This document shows, in pieces, positions 1-12,100 of a DNA stretch of 64,000 nt. The translations under genes were made by a program, and so were the position numbers. Location: positions 7,362,637 to 7,426,636 of the forward strand of contig JABAKD010000006.1 in the NCBI GenBank assembly GCA_012845835.1, given 5' to 3'. A model generated the notes under the pieces. It had not been told where the DNA came from and did not search any database. It saw nothing but the letters and a program-made list of their open reading frames with translations. The stretch is from Undaria pinnatifida (lineage: Eukaryota; Sar; Phaeophyceae; Laminariales; Alariaceae). Position 1 is the stretch's first letter. Each line of letters starts with the position of its first letter.

Positions 1-45
1 CCCGACCCGCGGGTTGGATCTCGACCCGTCAAAAACCCTGTTAAT
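1..45. repeat. Family E repeat, cut by window start
   Basis: cccgacccgcgggttggatc followed by 'tcgacccgtcaaaaaccctg', the end of a GACCCG-type repeat. Confidence 0.6.
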
Positions 46-360
46 TTTCACGCTCGAGGGAGACGATGAGGTAGTGTGTGTGGAAGGGTGGGGGTGACAT
101 AGTTAACTAATTCCCACCTTGTAGGGTGAATTAGTGTCGATTCTCAAGCTAATACTGGTACTCGTACTGATTCGAGACGCGTTAGTTACGTTCTTCATCC
201 TAGAAAGGCGATACACAAAAAGGCATCTGCGATACGTGAATAATGCATGACTTTGCGCCATGTTTTTTTTTGTTTTTTTCTCCAACAATTTCCAATTGTT
301 ATACGACTCCCACCATTTCGGCTCCTATTCCCACCATTTCGGCTCCTAAAACCCATGTGT

Positions 361-905
361 TAAGGGTGTCATGGCCGACAAGGCATTGCAGAGCTTGGCA
401 GATTTCCTAGAAGAATGGCAATGGCAGTACTGGGGCATGCTCAGTATTGAGTACCTGATATACTGGTACTGCCCCAGTTTACTGGCAATATGTCCAGTAC
501 CCAGTATGCTACTGTTACAACCTATTGTGAATAAGAACCGGCTGCGCCATGCTTTCTGCCACTTGTTATTACTGCGCAGCTCCCACCATTTTACTACTGA
601 AACGCATATGATTGAGGCCATGGACCGCAGAACTTGATGGTTGTTTCCTCATAGACGGCAAGGCATTGCAGAAGTTCATGGTTTCCTCATGGGAGGACAG
701 AGGCAGTACAGGGGCACACTCCGTATATTTGACCCCATGATTGCTCTACGTAGGTCGTGCCCAAGAGCACCCGCATACTGGTACTGACCCAGTATACTGG
801 CGGTATACCGAGTACGTTACGACCTGTGTATGGTGAATACTGAATGACTGAGCCGTGATTTTTAACACGCCCGACTGCCCTACTCCCACCTTTGGCTACG
901 ATTTT
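361..905 (+). pseudogene. Two decayed tandem copies of the RecQ motif-IV exon and its flank
   Basis: The segments 361-650 and 650-905 are about 285-base and 255-base diverged copies of the sequence that begins at the real exon (915). Each opens with a version of the exon start (gacaaggcattgcag at 377; gacggcaaggcattgcag at 655). Neither can encode the SGIVYC core: the triplets there read YWGMLSIE or carry changes. Both also share a downstream block rich in cccagt and tactgg motifs. Confidence 0.7.
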
Positions 906-914
906 TTTTTGAAG

Positions 915-1001
915 GATGCCATGGATGGCAAGGCGTTGCAAAACCTGGTAGGCTTTCTCAAGGAAAGGCAGGGGCAGTCCGGGATCGTGTATTGCCATAA
1001 G
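915..1001 (+). CDS. RecQ exon: helicase motif IV region
   Basis: Encodes 29 residues ending in [11 protein letters not shown], the classic RecQ motif IV segment. The acceptor follows a T-run and gaag; the donor is GTAAGC at 1002. It starts and ends in phase 0 and joins the next exon as [13 protein letters not shown], which reads as continuous RecQ sequence. Two older copies of this exon lie upstream at 370-436 and 653-717. Confidence 0.85.
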
Positions 1002-3106
1002 GTAAGCCTCGCACGAGAAGTCGGTCAGACTTGACGCGATAGCCTGCACGGGACTTCGGGGAAAAACAAGGCCGGAACAAACCCGACAATTACAGCATCG
1101 ACTACACGAAACAGCCCGGGCCGAGCTGGGGTAAAATATGCATCCGGGGTGTAACGAAAGGAGCTGCGCGACAAGCCGCCATGTTACTCGTGACGCGTGC
1201 TGCGATAAAGGTAGCACTTTTTTGACGTTTTGTTTCTGAGTGACGGGCCTCCTTAACCCATTTTCGTCGGAATGTCGTTGCCGTTTTACAACCCGAACGT
1301 TTCGTAAACCTAGGCCATGATTTTTTTTTGTATCGGGGTGCGCCTTCAGTGTAGTGAAAATCGTTTTCGTCGGTGAGGTAGCGTAAAGGGCTCCTCAAGC
1401 GAGGCGCCCCAGAAAAAAAAAAAACACGGTGGAGTAGCACATGTCTTTTCAAGAGATGGTTGATAATATCGCGATCGTCGTTTTTTTGTTCCTCGCTGTA
1501 CCTGGCTCCCTAGTCATCTCACGGTATATTATAGGGGTATTCCGGAACGTTTCTGAGCTCCAAACACCCGAAAAACATTGCTTTGAAGGCGTTCGTTCGC
1601 GCAACCCGACCAACACTTGTACGCCCTAGTCTTACAACAAGCTACACTAGTGAAATTGTCAGACTAACCGGTAGTTCCTTACTTGAGCGGCTCAATCGGG
1701 CAGAAACGCCAACTTTTTGGGGCCCGAAAACCGAAAAGGTCCAACCCTTACCGTGGGATGCCCCTCCCGAAAGAACACACAGATTATCTACGTGTGGTAG
1801 ACCTCCTTGGCTCAGGTGCACCGCATTTGGCTTAGGCATCGACGAAAGAGGCAGAGGTTGGGGCGGGGGGGTGGGGGGTGGTGACAATGTGAAAATGCCT
1901 CTCCGCTATGAGCCACGCTACGATGGCGGAGGTGCTTGTGGGACTGAATTTATCTCCCTGACGGAGGTTCGTCCTCAGCTGAGGAGAAAGGACGGGGGGG
2001 GGGTACTCAATTGTTGCTTGCCTTGGTCATGTGACCATTGACCACGCGCCCCTTCGGAGACAGAGCACCGTTTCCTACTCCTAATGGATACACCTCCAAG
2101 AGTTTGGCGCTCAGTACGTTTCTTCCATACATAACATTTAAAAAAAAAACGCTTTTGCTCATGGGGATGGAGTTGGTGTTGCGAAGTGGCCCTTTGCGCG
2201 ATGAGCCACGCTGCGGTAGGACACGTGCTTTTGGCCCAAGACACGTACCACGGTAGAGGTGCAGATTTTTTTTCTTGAGATCCCCCACTTGGGGAGGTCT
2301 GTACCGCCACCCGAAAACCAATCGTGATGAAAAAATGAAACAGCCCGCCCCTGATGAACTGTCCCATGGCCTAGGTGTACCAAACAGAAAGCATATTGCC
2401 ATCCCAAGAATTACATTCCAGCGATTTTGGGTTAAGGAATCCCCGCCATTAGGATATTTTTTTAGCCAAAAAATGGTATACCATATGCCCGATGTTTTTC
2501 TGGGCGGCGGAATTAGGGAAATGTCCGGTTGCCGTTTCATTCTGTATCAAAGTCTATTCTGAGCCTCAGAAACGTGAGGTGCTACCGATGTCATTCAGTT
2601 CCGCGGGAACCTCGCACGCACACGAAGGGGGCGTTCGCACGTGCTTCTGGCCGACGGAGAGTCTCGTGTGTGTTTGTCCTTTTGCTTCCGTTCGAAGAGG
2701 GACACGGCGGAGGGTCTTGCGGATGCTCTGAATCGATCCATGCGGGACGGTCCAACCGAAAAAGAGTTCCTTGCGATGCCCTACCATGGAAAGATGGCGG
2801 ACGCCGAGCGGAGCGACACACAGGTGAGCAGCAGCAACCTACTTGATGCAAAATGGACGAGCGGTAGGAATGCTGAACCGCGATAGAACCGAAGGCACGT
2901 ACCGGGGGGGAGAAGGGTTCGATGCCTGTGACCACGGCTTGTCCAGAGGGCCACAGATGGTTATGGTTACACCTCCTACGAGTTGAGCTGGAAAGTAGAA
3001 GTGATGATTAAGAAAAAAGCAGCGTACCAGGTACCAGGTATCTTGTACATCACCACTACACTACTACCATCGTCGTCGTCAGTGTCGGAGAGGATTAGTC
3101 GTTCAA

Positions 3107-3152
<46 letters not shown>

Positions 3153-3166
3153 GAGGTTGTTGTTGT

Positions 3167-3198
<32 letters not shown>

Positions 3199-6100
3199 TT
3201 GCTGTTGTCGTTGTTGTTGCTGCTGTGGTTGTTGCTGTTCTCACATTAACTCGCACAATCAAGTCCGTGGTCACAGGACAGGCTCCAGTCACTACCATTA
3301 GTGGAATACGAACAACATAGGTTGTTCCAGCGCGAGCGAGTTTCCATTACACGGCGTCGAAGATAAGAACCGCTTGCGAGATGGCTGAATTAGCATTATA
3401 CGTCCGCCGCCGCCGACCAAAACAAACGCACGCGGGTTAACGACAGTTACACATATTCTACGGTAGGGGTGTAAGTTTTTTTTTTTTTTGAAGCGGCTCG
3501 GGTTCACTCGCGCGAATGACCCCTCTGTTCCTCTTTGCGGTCTTCGGCTTGTGTGCTGTTTTCATTTCGCGATGCCAATCCGCAATGGAGTGGGTATCTA
3601 CGCTTCGCCGAAAAATATCGCCTATGGTCTTTTTTCGGTGAGGTACGGGGTCACTTGTGCAAGTGACTCAAACCCGGTAGCGAAAAAGGGGGTGCCCCCC
3701 CCGCTCTAGCCTAGGGATAATTTTACTATCTTACCACACGCGTTCCACTCCGTCGGAAAGGTTGCCACCGCTACGCCCGGAAGCTGCCTCCGCTTGCCTC
3801 TCCTAACCCCATCCCCGCCTAAAAACGCCTCCCCACGTTGTCGTTCAAAAAACAGGCAAAGTTCATGTCCGGTGAGGTGGATGTTATCACGGGAAGCGTG
3901 GCGTTCGGCATGGGCATCGACAAGAGCGATGTCAGGTGGACATTAGACGTGATTGTCATCATGATGGATGTCCTTTGTGGATAGTAATAGGACGAAAGAC
4001 AATGTTAGGGAGGGGGGAGGTTGGTCTTAGTTAGGCTTAATAGCTTTTCATTCATCACCATGTTGCTGTCTGGTCTACATGGCACAGAGACCAACACGCA
4101 CACGGTCGTCACACGGGAGAGCTTGGCTTTGACCGAGGGGTGGATGGAGAGTTTCCATGTTTTTTTCCGTGCTTGATTTCGTCCCACCAACCCCTTTGGA
4201 ACCTTAGAGGAAAAAAACGACAAAAAAGAACGATTACGGCATCGGCCACTGCTAGTTGGCGATGATAAATTTGATGTCCGAACGACAACAACAAATGCAA
4301 AGACTCGTACGGAACGGGCGCAGCATGATCCTCTTCGTACTGCTGCGCGCTCACGGTAATGGTAGACGTTTGAAAGCAACGCTATCGTCGTTTTTTGGGT
4401 CCCTATGTATATACGGTCCACAAAATAGGTAACAACGTGGCTCCGTAATATGACGGGGGGGCACAGTATTCAGAACGCACAGTAAACACGAAATCCTACG
4501 AGTCCGTCATTAAATATAAGCCCGATATGTATTTGAGGTCATGCGACACTGCTATTAATATCACAAATCCAAGAATCGTTTTGTAATCGTATCACCATGC
4601 GACTAGCTAAATCAAAGGATTGAAACATCCACCGGTTGGCCCCAGGATATGTGATTTTATCATCCCCTCCCTAAGATCTCGGAGTTTCGCACAACCTTGA
4701 AAGACGTTTTTTCATATCGAGCTTAAATGTATCGTCGGACTGGTATATGACACCTTTTTTGTACTAGCTATGTATGTGGTTCTTGTTGCGATGTTCCCCC
4801 GGTACTAATGCGATGGAGCGATGCACGTGAGACCCTTGATGCCTCGAGAGTGATCGTCACTGCTTCCCTTTTCCTCCGGTCCTAATGTGTCCGCCCTTCG
4901 TTAGCCCCCCCCCCCAGTATCATTCGAACGGGGATTGAATTCGCCGGTTTTCGAACAAAACTGACATTTCGCAGCAGCCTATTGCTTTTTTTACTCTCCA
5001 TATATCTGGTTCTTATTACCGTGCCCCCCCGGTGATAGCGCGACGGGACGCGTGCTACCATGAATAGAGGAAACATTTTTTCCAAACGACGCGTGCTACG
5101 GTGGACAGGGGAAACGATTTTGGCTAAAATATTTTTATGAATGACGGGGGAGGGGGGGGATCCTTGACCCAAAGTTGCCGGAACCTCATGCTTTTTGTGC
5201 AATGCTAACGTTTTTTACACGTACACCACAAGTCGGTTCATCATCGCGTGTCAATTTCAGTTTGCTAAAAAAAAACAGTTTCCGGTAAGCGATTGAGCTA
5301 TTCAAAATAATTAGCCTCAGAAGGCAAAAATATGAAGGGTGTGTTCGGTACGGTACGTACCGAGGCGTACCGGCGGTATGTACCAGCGGTATTACCGGTA
5401 CCGGACACTTCGGCAATTTCGGTACGGCATCAATGCCTGTACCGGAAACCTCGGGGAGTTCGGTACGGCGTCAATACCGGTACCACAAACTTCGGTAGGT
5501 TTGGTACGACATCGATACCGGTACCGAGAATTCCGGTACCGTGCCGAACACGCCCTTGAAAATTATGGCGTACCTCGGCCGCAGTATGTGTCGAGCCAAA
5601 AGTCACTGGCGGGGTTGCTTACCTGAGGAGATACCCAAAGAGCGAACGTGCAGCTTCTGTTAACCCTCTTGGAGCCCGGGCGTAGCGACCCAATACATGA
5701 CCAAGTGCGGTGTTTATCCACCGTCTCCGTCATTGTGCAGCAGTACGAATGGGATCATGTCGTGCGTCGTATTATATTGTTGAAGTTAGGACGCGAGGGT
5801 GGCAAAATTGTTTTGTTAGTGCCGGTTCGGACGCAAAATGTATCCACGAATATCCAAGCAGCCTGCGTTTCTTCGAGTGGCCGCTGCTGAAAACGTCAGT
5901 TGTGTTTTTGTCAAGTTTTTCCGAGAGGGGTTGACAGTTACGACATTATTTTGTTAGCTACCAGGGTTTGGGACAGGTTGAAGTTTACTGGTAGGTATGA
6001 GCGCACGCTACCTGTTGGTCACGGTATTTGGCACTATTTGCTCTGGGTACGAAGCTGTCCTTGCATTTCCGGCCAGAATGGTATGCCTTATGGGACGCAA

Positions 6101-9100
6101 ATCGCCACATCTGTGATAGCAACAGCGATCAGAAGACAATCTCAACATGAAGCGACGCCCGTCAAAATGGGAATGCATGGATGCACCTATGAGTCAGGGC
6201 CTTGATCAATCGTAACCATTCATTGTATGGAACCCACTCGATCCAACGAAATACGCAACAAGACGATCAATCAACCAGTTAGCGCATTCCATCCGGTCGC
6301 CTATCGAACTCCTCCACCCCGTTTCATTTCGAATAAGCCAAGTCTCTCAGTCGATCAACCAAGCAAGCAATCAAGCAAGCTGCACTTGTCCATCAACGCT
6401 TTTGGTTGTGGTGCATTTACGTTTTTGTCGTACGAGTGGTCTTCGTTTCTGTTTCTTCGTCATTTTTTTTTTACTCATTTTGCACACTGTTGAATGGCAA
6501 AACAATATAATAAGCAATCTAGCAATCACAATTGACCGAAGCGCTACGTATCACAAACCAATAACAAAAGCAAAGGTAACTCGCTAGCCAACCAACACAC
6601 CTGGGACAGATCGGACACCTATTAATGATCTGTCTTTCAGGGCAGATATATCCCTGGTTTATATTAAAAAAATGAAATAATCCCTTGTCTATATATGATG
6701 TACGAACGCCAGATCTCACTCGTCGGTCTCCATTCGATCAGTACAGGTGTGCGAGTGTGCGTTTTCATATACACCAAGAGCAGAAGATAGATCACTTCGG
6801 AACGGTATCGAATCCCTGGTCTATATACGATATATGAACGCCAGATCTCACTCGTTGGTCTCCGCTCGATCAATACAGGTGTGAGTGTGCGTTTTCATGC
6901 ACAATAAGATCAGAAGAGAGATCACTTCGGAACAGTAGCGATCGACGTCCACCGCATGTTGCATCGTGACTCGATAGCACTTACAACCCGAGCATCAGGC
7001 CTGGGCTGGACCTCCGCTGGCCTGCCACATAACAAGGAGTACGCAGGAAGTATCACTTGCGTACAAACCCGGTAGACCCAAGCAGTCCACCCCAAAAGTT
7101 AACTCACACTATAGTTTCTTGTCATACTGAATTCCACCGGTGTCTGTTTTCGTCCCCCGCAATGCAGGTTGCACAGTTTCCGTGCGCAGAACAAGGCTGA
7201 ACGTCGTATTCCTGTTGACCCCGGCCTTAGCAGGGGAGTCAACGACCTGTATCATTCACGAGGGTATACACACCCCTTAACACACGCGATCGAAGTATCA
7301 CACGCAGCTTGCATGGTTTATATCATGTTGCCGTACGGGATGTGTACGATCTGAGTGTCCTAGCACATGGTTTCTGGGTTGGATCTGCACTGCGCAGATC
7401 CTGCAGAGCGTGTTGTAACGACGGGTATAGGATCTGCACATAGATGATCAAGATGATCTACATCGTGATCTGTTCGATTTGTGACCAAGGCTACGGTGAG
7501 GGAGGTACCCCCCTTTTTCAATACATACGGGGTTTGGGCCACTTGCACGGGTGACTCTGTCCCTAGCGGACAGAAACTTGTTTATGACTTTTTTTTGTCG
7601 TCGCGTGGCTTACCATTCCGTTGCGGATTCATGCCGCAAAACTGATACAACACGAAAGCGTTAGACCGCAAAAGGAACAGGAGGGTCACTTACGAAAGTG
7701 ACCCCTCCCCCCTACCGTAGCTCGGGTCGTGTGCAACCAACCAGCCAATCAACTCGCCAAGCAACCAACCAAGCAACCAAGTAATCCAACCAACCAATCA
7801 AGTAATCAGCTCGCCAAGCAACCAACCAAGCAACCGAGCAACCGAGCAACCAGCCGACTAATCAACTCGCCAAGCAACCAACCAGCTAATCAACTCGCCA
7901 AGCAAGCAACCAACTAATCAACTCGCCAAGCAAGCAAGCAAGCAACCAATTAATCAACTCGCCAACCAACCAACCAGCCAACCAACCAACCAACCGATCA
8001 ACCAACCAACCAACCAACCAACCAACCAACCAACCGACCGACCAACCGACCAACCGACCAACCAACTACTCAACTCGCCAAGCAATCAACTAACCAACTA
8101 ACCAACCAACCAACACCTACCCGCCGACAAGAAAATAAACGTCTCCGTCAATCATGATATCCCCTGCTGCGCACGAAAACGTCGATCGACATCACACGTG
8201 ACGACGACAAGGGTCGTTCCTGACGAAAAACAGGCACGAATCACGACCTAAAAAAGAACAAAAGTTGACTTTTTTTTTCTACCGAATCATGATATTTTCG
8301 TCACGAATCGTGCCGTTTAATGTTGTAGCATTGACCAAAAATGAACTGCTGCAAAAAGCATCAAATTTTGATGTCACGATTCATGACCAAAACAAAACGT
8401 GGTTGTGTTTTTAGAAAACGTGACATAAAACGCTACTGTACAACTACACATCACACAAGGTGACTTTTTAAAATCAGGAATCGCATTTTTTTGCCAAGAA
8501 TTGTGAGTTTTTGTGTGATTTTTGCGTTCGTTGGCAGTGACTTTAATCCAAGGGCGACCTCTTGCAAACCGCAGGTTCGTGGTACACTGGGACCTTCCCA
8601 AGAGCGTCGAGGGCTTGTACCAGGAGCTAGGGCGGGCGGGCCGCGACGGGGCGCCAGCGGTTAGCGTCGTGTACCACAGCCAAGAGTCGGCCGGTCTTCA
8701 GACGTTTTTGGCGAAAAAGCCCAAACCAATCGCAGGTTCGTTTTTGTTCGTGAACCCTCTTTACTGTTGTAACCTTGCGTCATAGCCTCGTACCTACATA
8801 GTTTGGGGTCAATGAGACCTCTTTGCTGCCGCATGAGATGAAAAAAATACCTCACCTTAGTGCCGAGCAGTTTGCCGCCAAAAAGTGGATGCCGTATTTT
8901 TGAAGGGTTAAGGGCTAGGCTTGGAGGCAAAAAAAACGCTCTGTACGACATGTAATGGGTTCACAGCTCCAAAATATTACGATCTAGGTCATGTAGACAA
9001 TACAGATCCTATAGACCATCTACAGTAGATCCTATCACTGCTGTTATGATACGTTGTACGGGATTCGTGTATGCGGAGTACAGATCCAACCCAGGAAACT

Positions 9101-12100
9101 ATGTTGTAGATCGTGCAGATTGTACGGTTCCCACCCAGCAACATGAGCTAGAACCTACCGGTCTTCCTGAAATATCTAGATCATTAAGTGGGGATCGATG
9201 ATCTGCTGTCGGACGTGTGGACACGTTATGATATGACACCGACCTCGATGTGTGAATATGTTGCCATGTCACACCGATCTGTACTACCCATATTTGATAG
9301 GCGATCTGTCGGCGGCGGAAAAGAAAGCCGCGGAGAAGCGGCAGGGAAAAGCGGCTCTCAAGGCCATCACTGCCGTGAAGGCCGTCGTGGAGTACTGCGA
9401 GAAGGCGGGCTGTCGACGCGAAGCTCTTTTGGGGCACTTTGGGGAGGGTAAGCCGGACACCGAATACCGCTTAGTTCTTGGTCGTTGCCGTTATTGCAAC
9501 ATGCGAGAAAACCGTTTCATGATCATTGCTACTTTGTTTTTTTAATATACCATTGCATTCAAGTCTCAAGAGAGGCCGCGTTGTTTGTCTGCGCGTGTGA
9601 GCGCAGGAGAGGCGTGGGTCCCAACTGAGACATGAAGGCGAGTTCGAGTTTTCGCCCGTCGACGCGAAGCTCTCCTGGCCCATTGTCGGCAGGGTGAAGA
9701 CGAAAACCGTGAATGCGCTCTTGTTGCGACGTGCCAATATTTCTTGATCGTTACCGCCGCATTCGGGAGTGTAAAACACGAGGACCGAATGCCGAATACG
9801 CCCTTGAGCGATACACAATAGGGTGTTTGCGGGGAGTCAAATTTGGTTTTGGTAGGAAATCATGTGAAAATAGTATTTAAAACGACGAACGCCATAACCG
9901 AAGGCCAGCCCAATCCACGAAAATCGAGGAAAATCGGGCCGAGAGATGGCGCACTTCCAACCTAGTATTTCATGGCTTGGGTGTTGGCCTTGGTTGGTCT
10001 TAGGTGATGACGTGCGTTGGTCTCATTACGATCGTTACGTGTTTTCCTACCAAAAAAGCAAATGGTATCCGGCGAACACCCTCTAGTGAATCTTGGTCGT
10101 TGCCGTCATCGCGATCTGCGCGAACACTTGTTCGTGATCGTTCCCGTTTTTCTTTCGGTCTCCGCGGGCGCAAGAGGTGCAAGTTCCTACGGGGACCTGA
10201 GAAAGAGACCAGGTTTAGCACCAAACAGTGTTTTTTTATCGCTGCTGTGTTTTCGATCTGCGCCCAAACAGCGTTTTTTAATCTCTGCTGTATTTTCGAT
10301 ATGCGCGTGCGAGAGAGAGAGAGGTGAGTCCCAGCCGCGGCCTGAAGGCGATTTTCCATGCATAAAAGTCAGATTTTGAACACGATCGGGGCTTCAGCTG
10401 GACAGCCACTGGTGTCGCGAGCGAACGTTTATTTGTACGTTTGTTGTACTTTCGTTGACGAGGACGGGTTACGGTGGAGAATTGAACTGGACCAAATAAC
10501 AATGGCAATACGAAAACTGGCAGCGAAACGCACTGATCCATGAGGAAGGCCCTGTATTACTGTAGAGAATTGAACTGAACCAGATAGCAATAACAATACG
10601 AAAAACTGGCAGCGAGAAGCACTGTTTCAGATAGCAAGGACAACGTAAGATGTGGCGGCTATACTATATACCAGACAGTCATGGCGATACAAAAAGTTAC
10701 AACGAATAACTAAACCAGATAGCAATGACAACACAAAAGCTGATAACTACTACTAAAAAGATTCAGGTGTGTCGGCGGCGGTACGAAAGGCAAGGGTAGT
10801 GCGTGGGACTGAATCAGAAAGCGATGGCAACACAAAAGTTGACAACTATTAATAGAAACAACCTACGCGCGGGGTTGGCAGCGACACACAGTGCAAGGGT
10901 AGTGTGCCGGACTGAGCCAGAAAGCGCTGGCAATACCACGATTGGCAATTTAACAAAAAAATGCAGGTGTCGGCGGCGGTACGAAGGGCAAGGGCAAGGA
11001 AAAGGGTAACGCGTCGACGAAAGCTGTCCCTTGCAACGGCACGTGTGACTGGTGCGGCGGTGACCGCGAGAGGGTCCGCAACGACCTCGCCAAGCTGTCA
11101 GCAGCTAGGTGAGAGGGACACGTCTTGGTGTCGGCGAGCCGTAAGAGAGTGCTGTTGTTTTCCAAGGCCTTTTGCGGTGCAGCATCAAACCGTGGTGCGG
11201 TTTTTCTAATTGCCGAATCTTATGGCGCGGTGCGGTGCGGACGCGGTCTTAACTCGTTGGTCTCTGCAAAAAACACACACCAATTTCAAGTACTTTGTCT
11301 CGAAGATCGTCAGTGTAGTTCTAGCGTGGGCGAGTATTAAACAGGGCTGTTGTTACTTGTCGGTGGAGGTACGAAGGGCAAGGGCAAGGGTAACGTGTCG
11401 ACGAAACCTGTCCCTTTCAACGGCACGCGCGACTGGGTGCCGAGGTGACCGCGAGAGGGTCCGCAACGGCCCCGTCAAGCTATCGGCGGCGCGGTGACAA
11501 AGACACGTCTTGACGTCGGAGGGCCGATGCGTGGTACGAACGGAGGTGGCACCTAACAATTTCGGAGCCATTTCTCTTGAGGGCTTCTTGTATCTAACCC
11601 AGCAAGCGATTTTGTGAGACAACCGTAATCTCAGTTGGGTACACAGTCCGATAAGGTAGTTATTACAGAGAACCATAGTAACCAGACCCCAGGACAGAAC
11701 AAAAACCTATATACCCCCCTGTTTTTTTCTAACCTTACTTGGTCCTGACTTTGTTGGGGTATGTTCCCTCGTAATAGTACATATGCCGAAAAATGTTGTG
11801 AAATAATCACACCGTTTCAACCCCCTCAGTCACCAGTGCTTGGGTTAAAAAAAGTAGGACGGCTCATCCGTGCCAAGTGGGTTGTTTCGTGGTTTTGACT
11901 GGCGGCAAGCGGGGCTGAATCTGGGGCTTGAGTCAGCTTTACGGCGTGCTGTGGGGGTTGTAACGTTTGGTACTTGTTTGAGAATGTTAGCTACCTCTCG
12001 ACGATTCGCATCCTGTACCATAGTACACTGCAATACTTACACCTCAACACGATATTTTCCTTTTTGAGGTCGTTTTTTGTTCTCGCTTCAGTAATACCCC

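Larger units (their letters stand above)
3936..8574 (+). other. 4.6 kb RecQ intron filled with repeats
   Basis: Longest intron of the gene. At 4000-5330 no gene or family is recognised beyond short C/G runs. A TIR element occupies 5335-5557. A 125-base tandem pair lies at 6680-6935, a family Q fragment at 7205-7320, a family H copy at 7362-7485 and a family B copy at 7497-7728. A CCAA-type array covers 7730-8110. Open frames here are scattered and lack known motifs. Confidence 0.7.

Noticed and set aside
2641..2697. [10 protein letters not shown] upstream of RDTAEGL looked like helicase motif IV
   Set aside because: The exon at 915-1001 supplies a far better motif IV (SGIVYCHK) and ends in phase 0 with a good donor; the 2641-2697 stretch is T/C-rich and acts as the acceptor tract.
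2983..3249. 88-codon poly-Leu open frame resembling a signal or membrane protein
   Set aside because: Produced by a (TTG/CTG)n microsatellite in a RecQ intron; the opposite strand gives poly-Thr just as well.
7730..8110. Regular spacing suggested a CRISPR-like array
   Set aside because: Units are degenerate CCAA microsatellite derivatives without unique spacers, in a eukaryotic intron.
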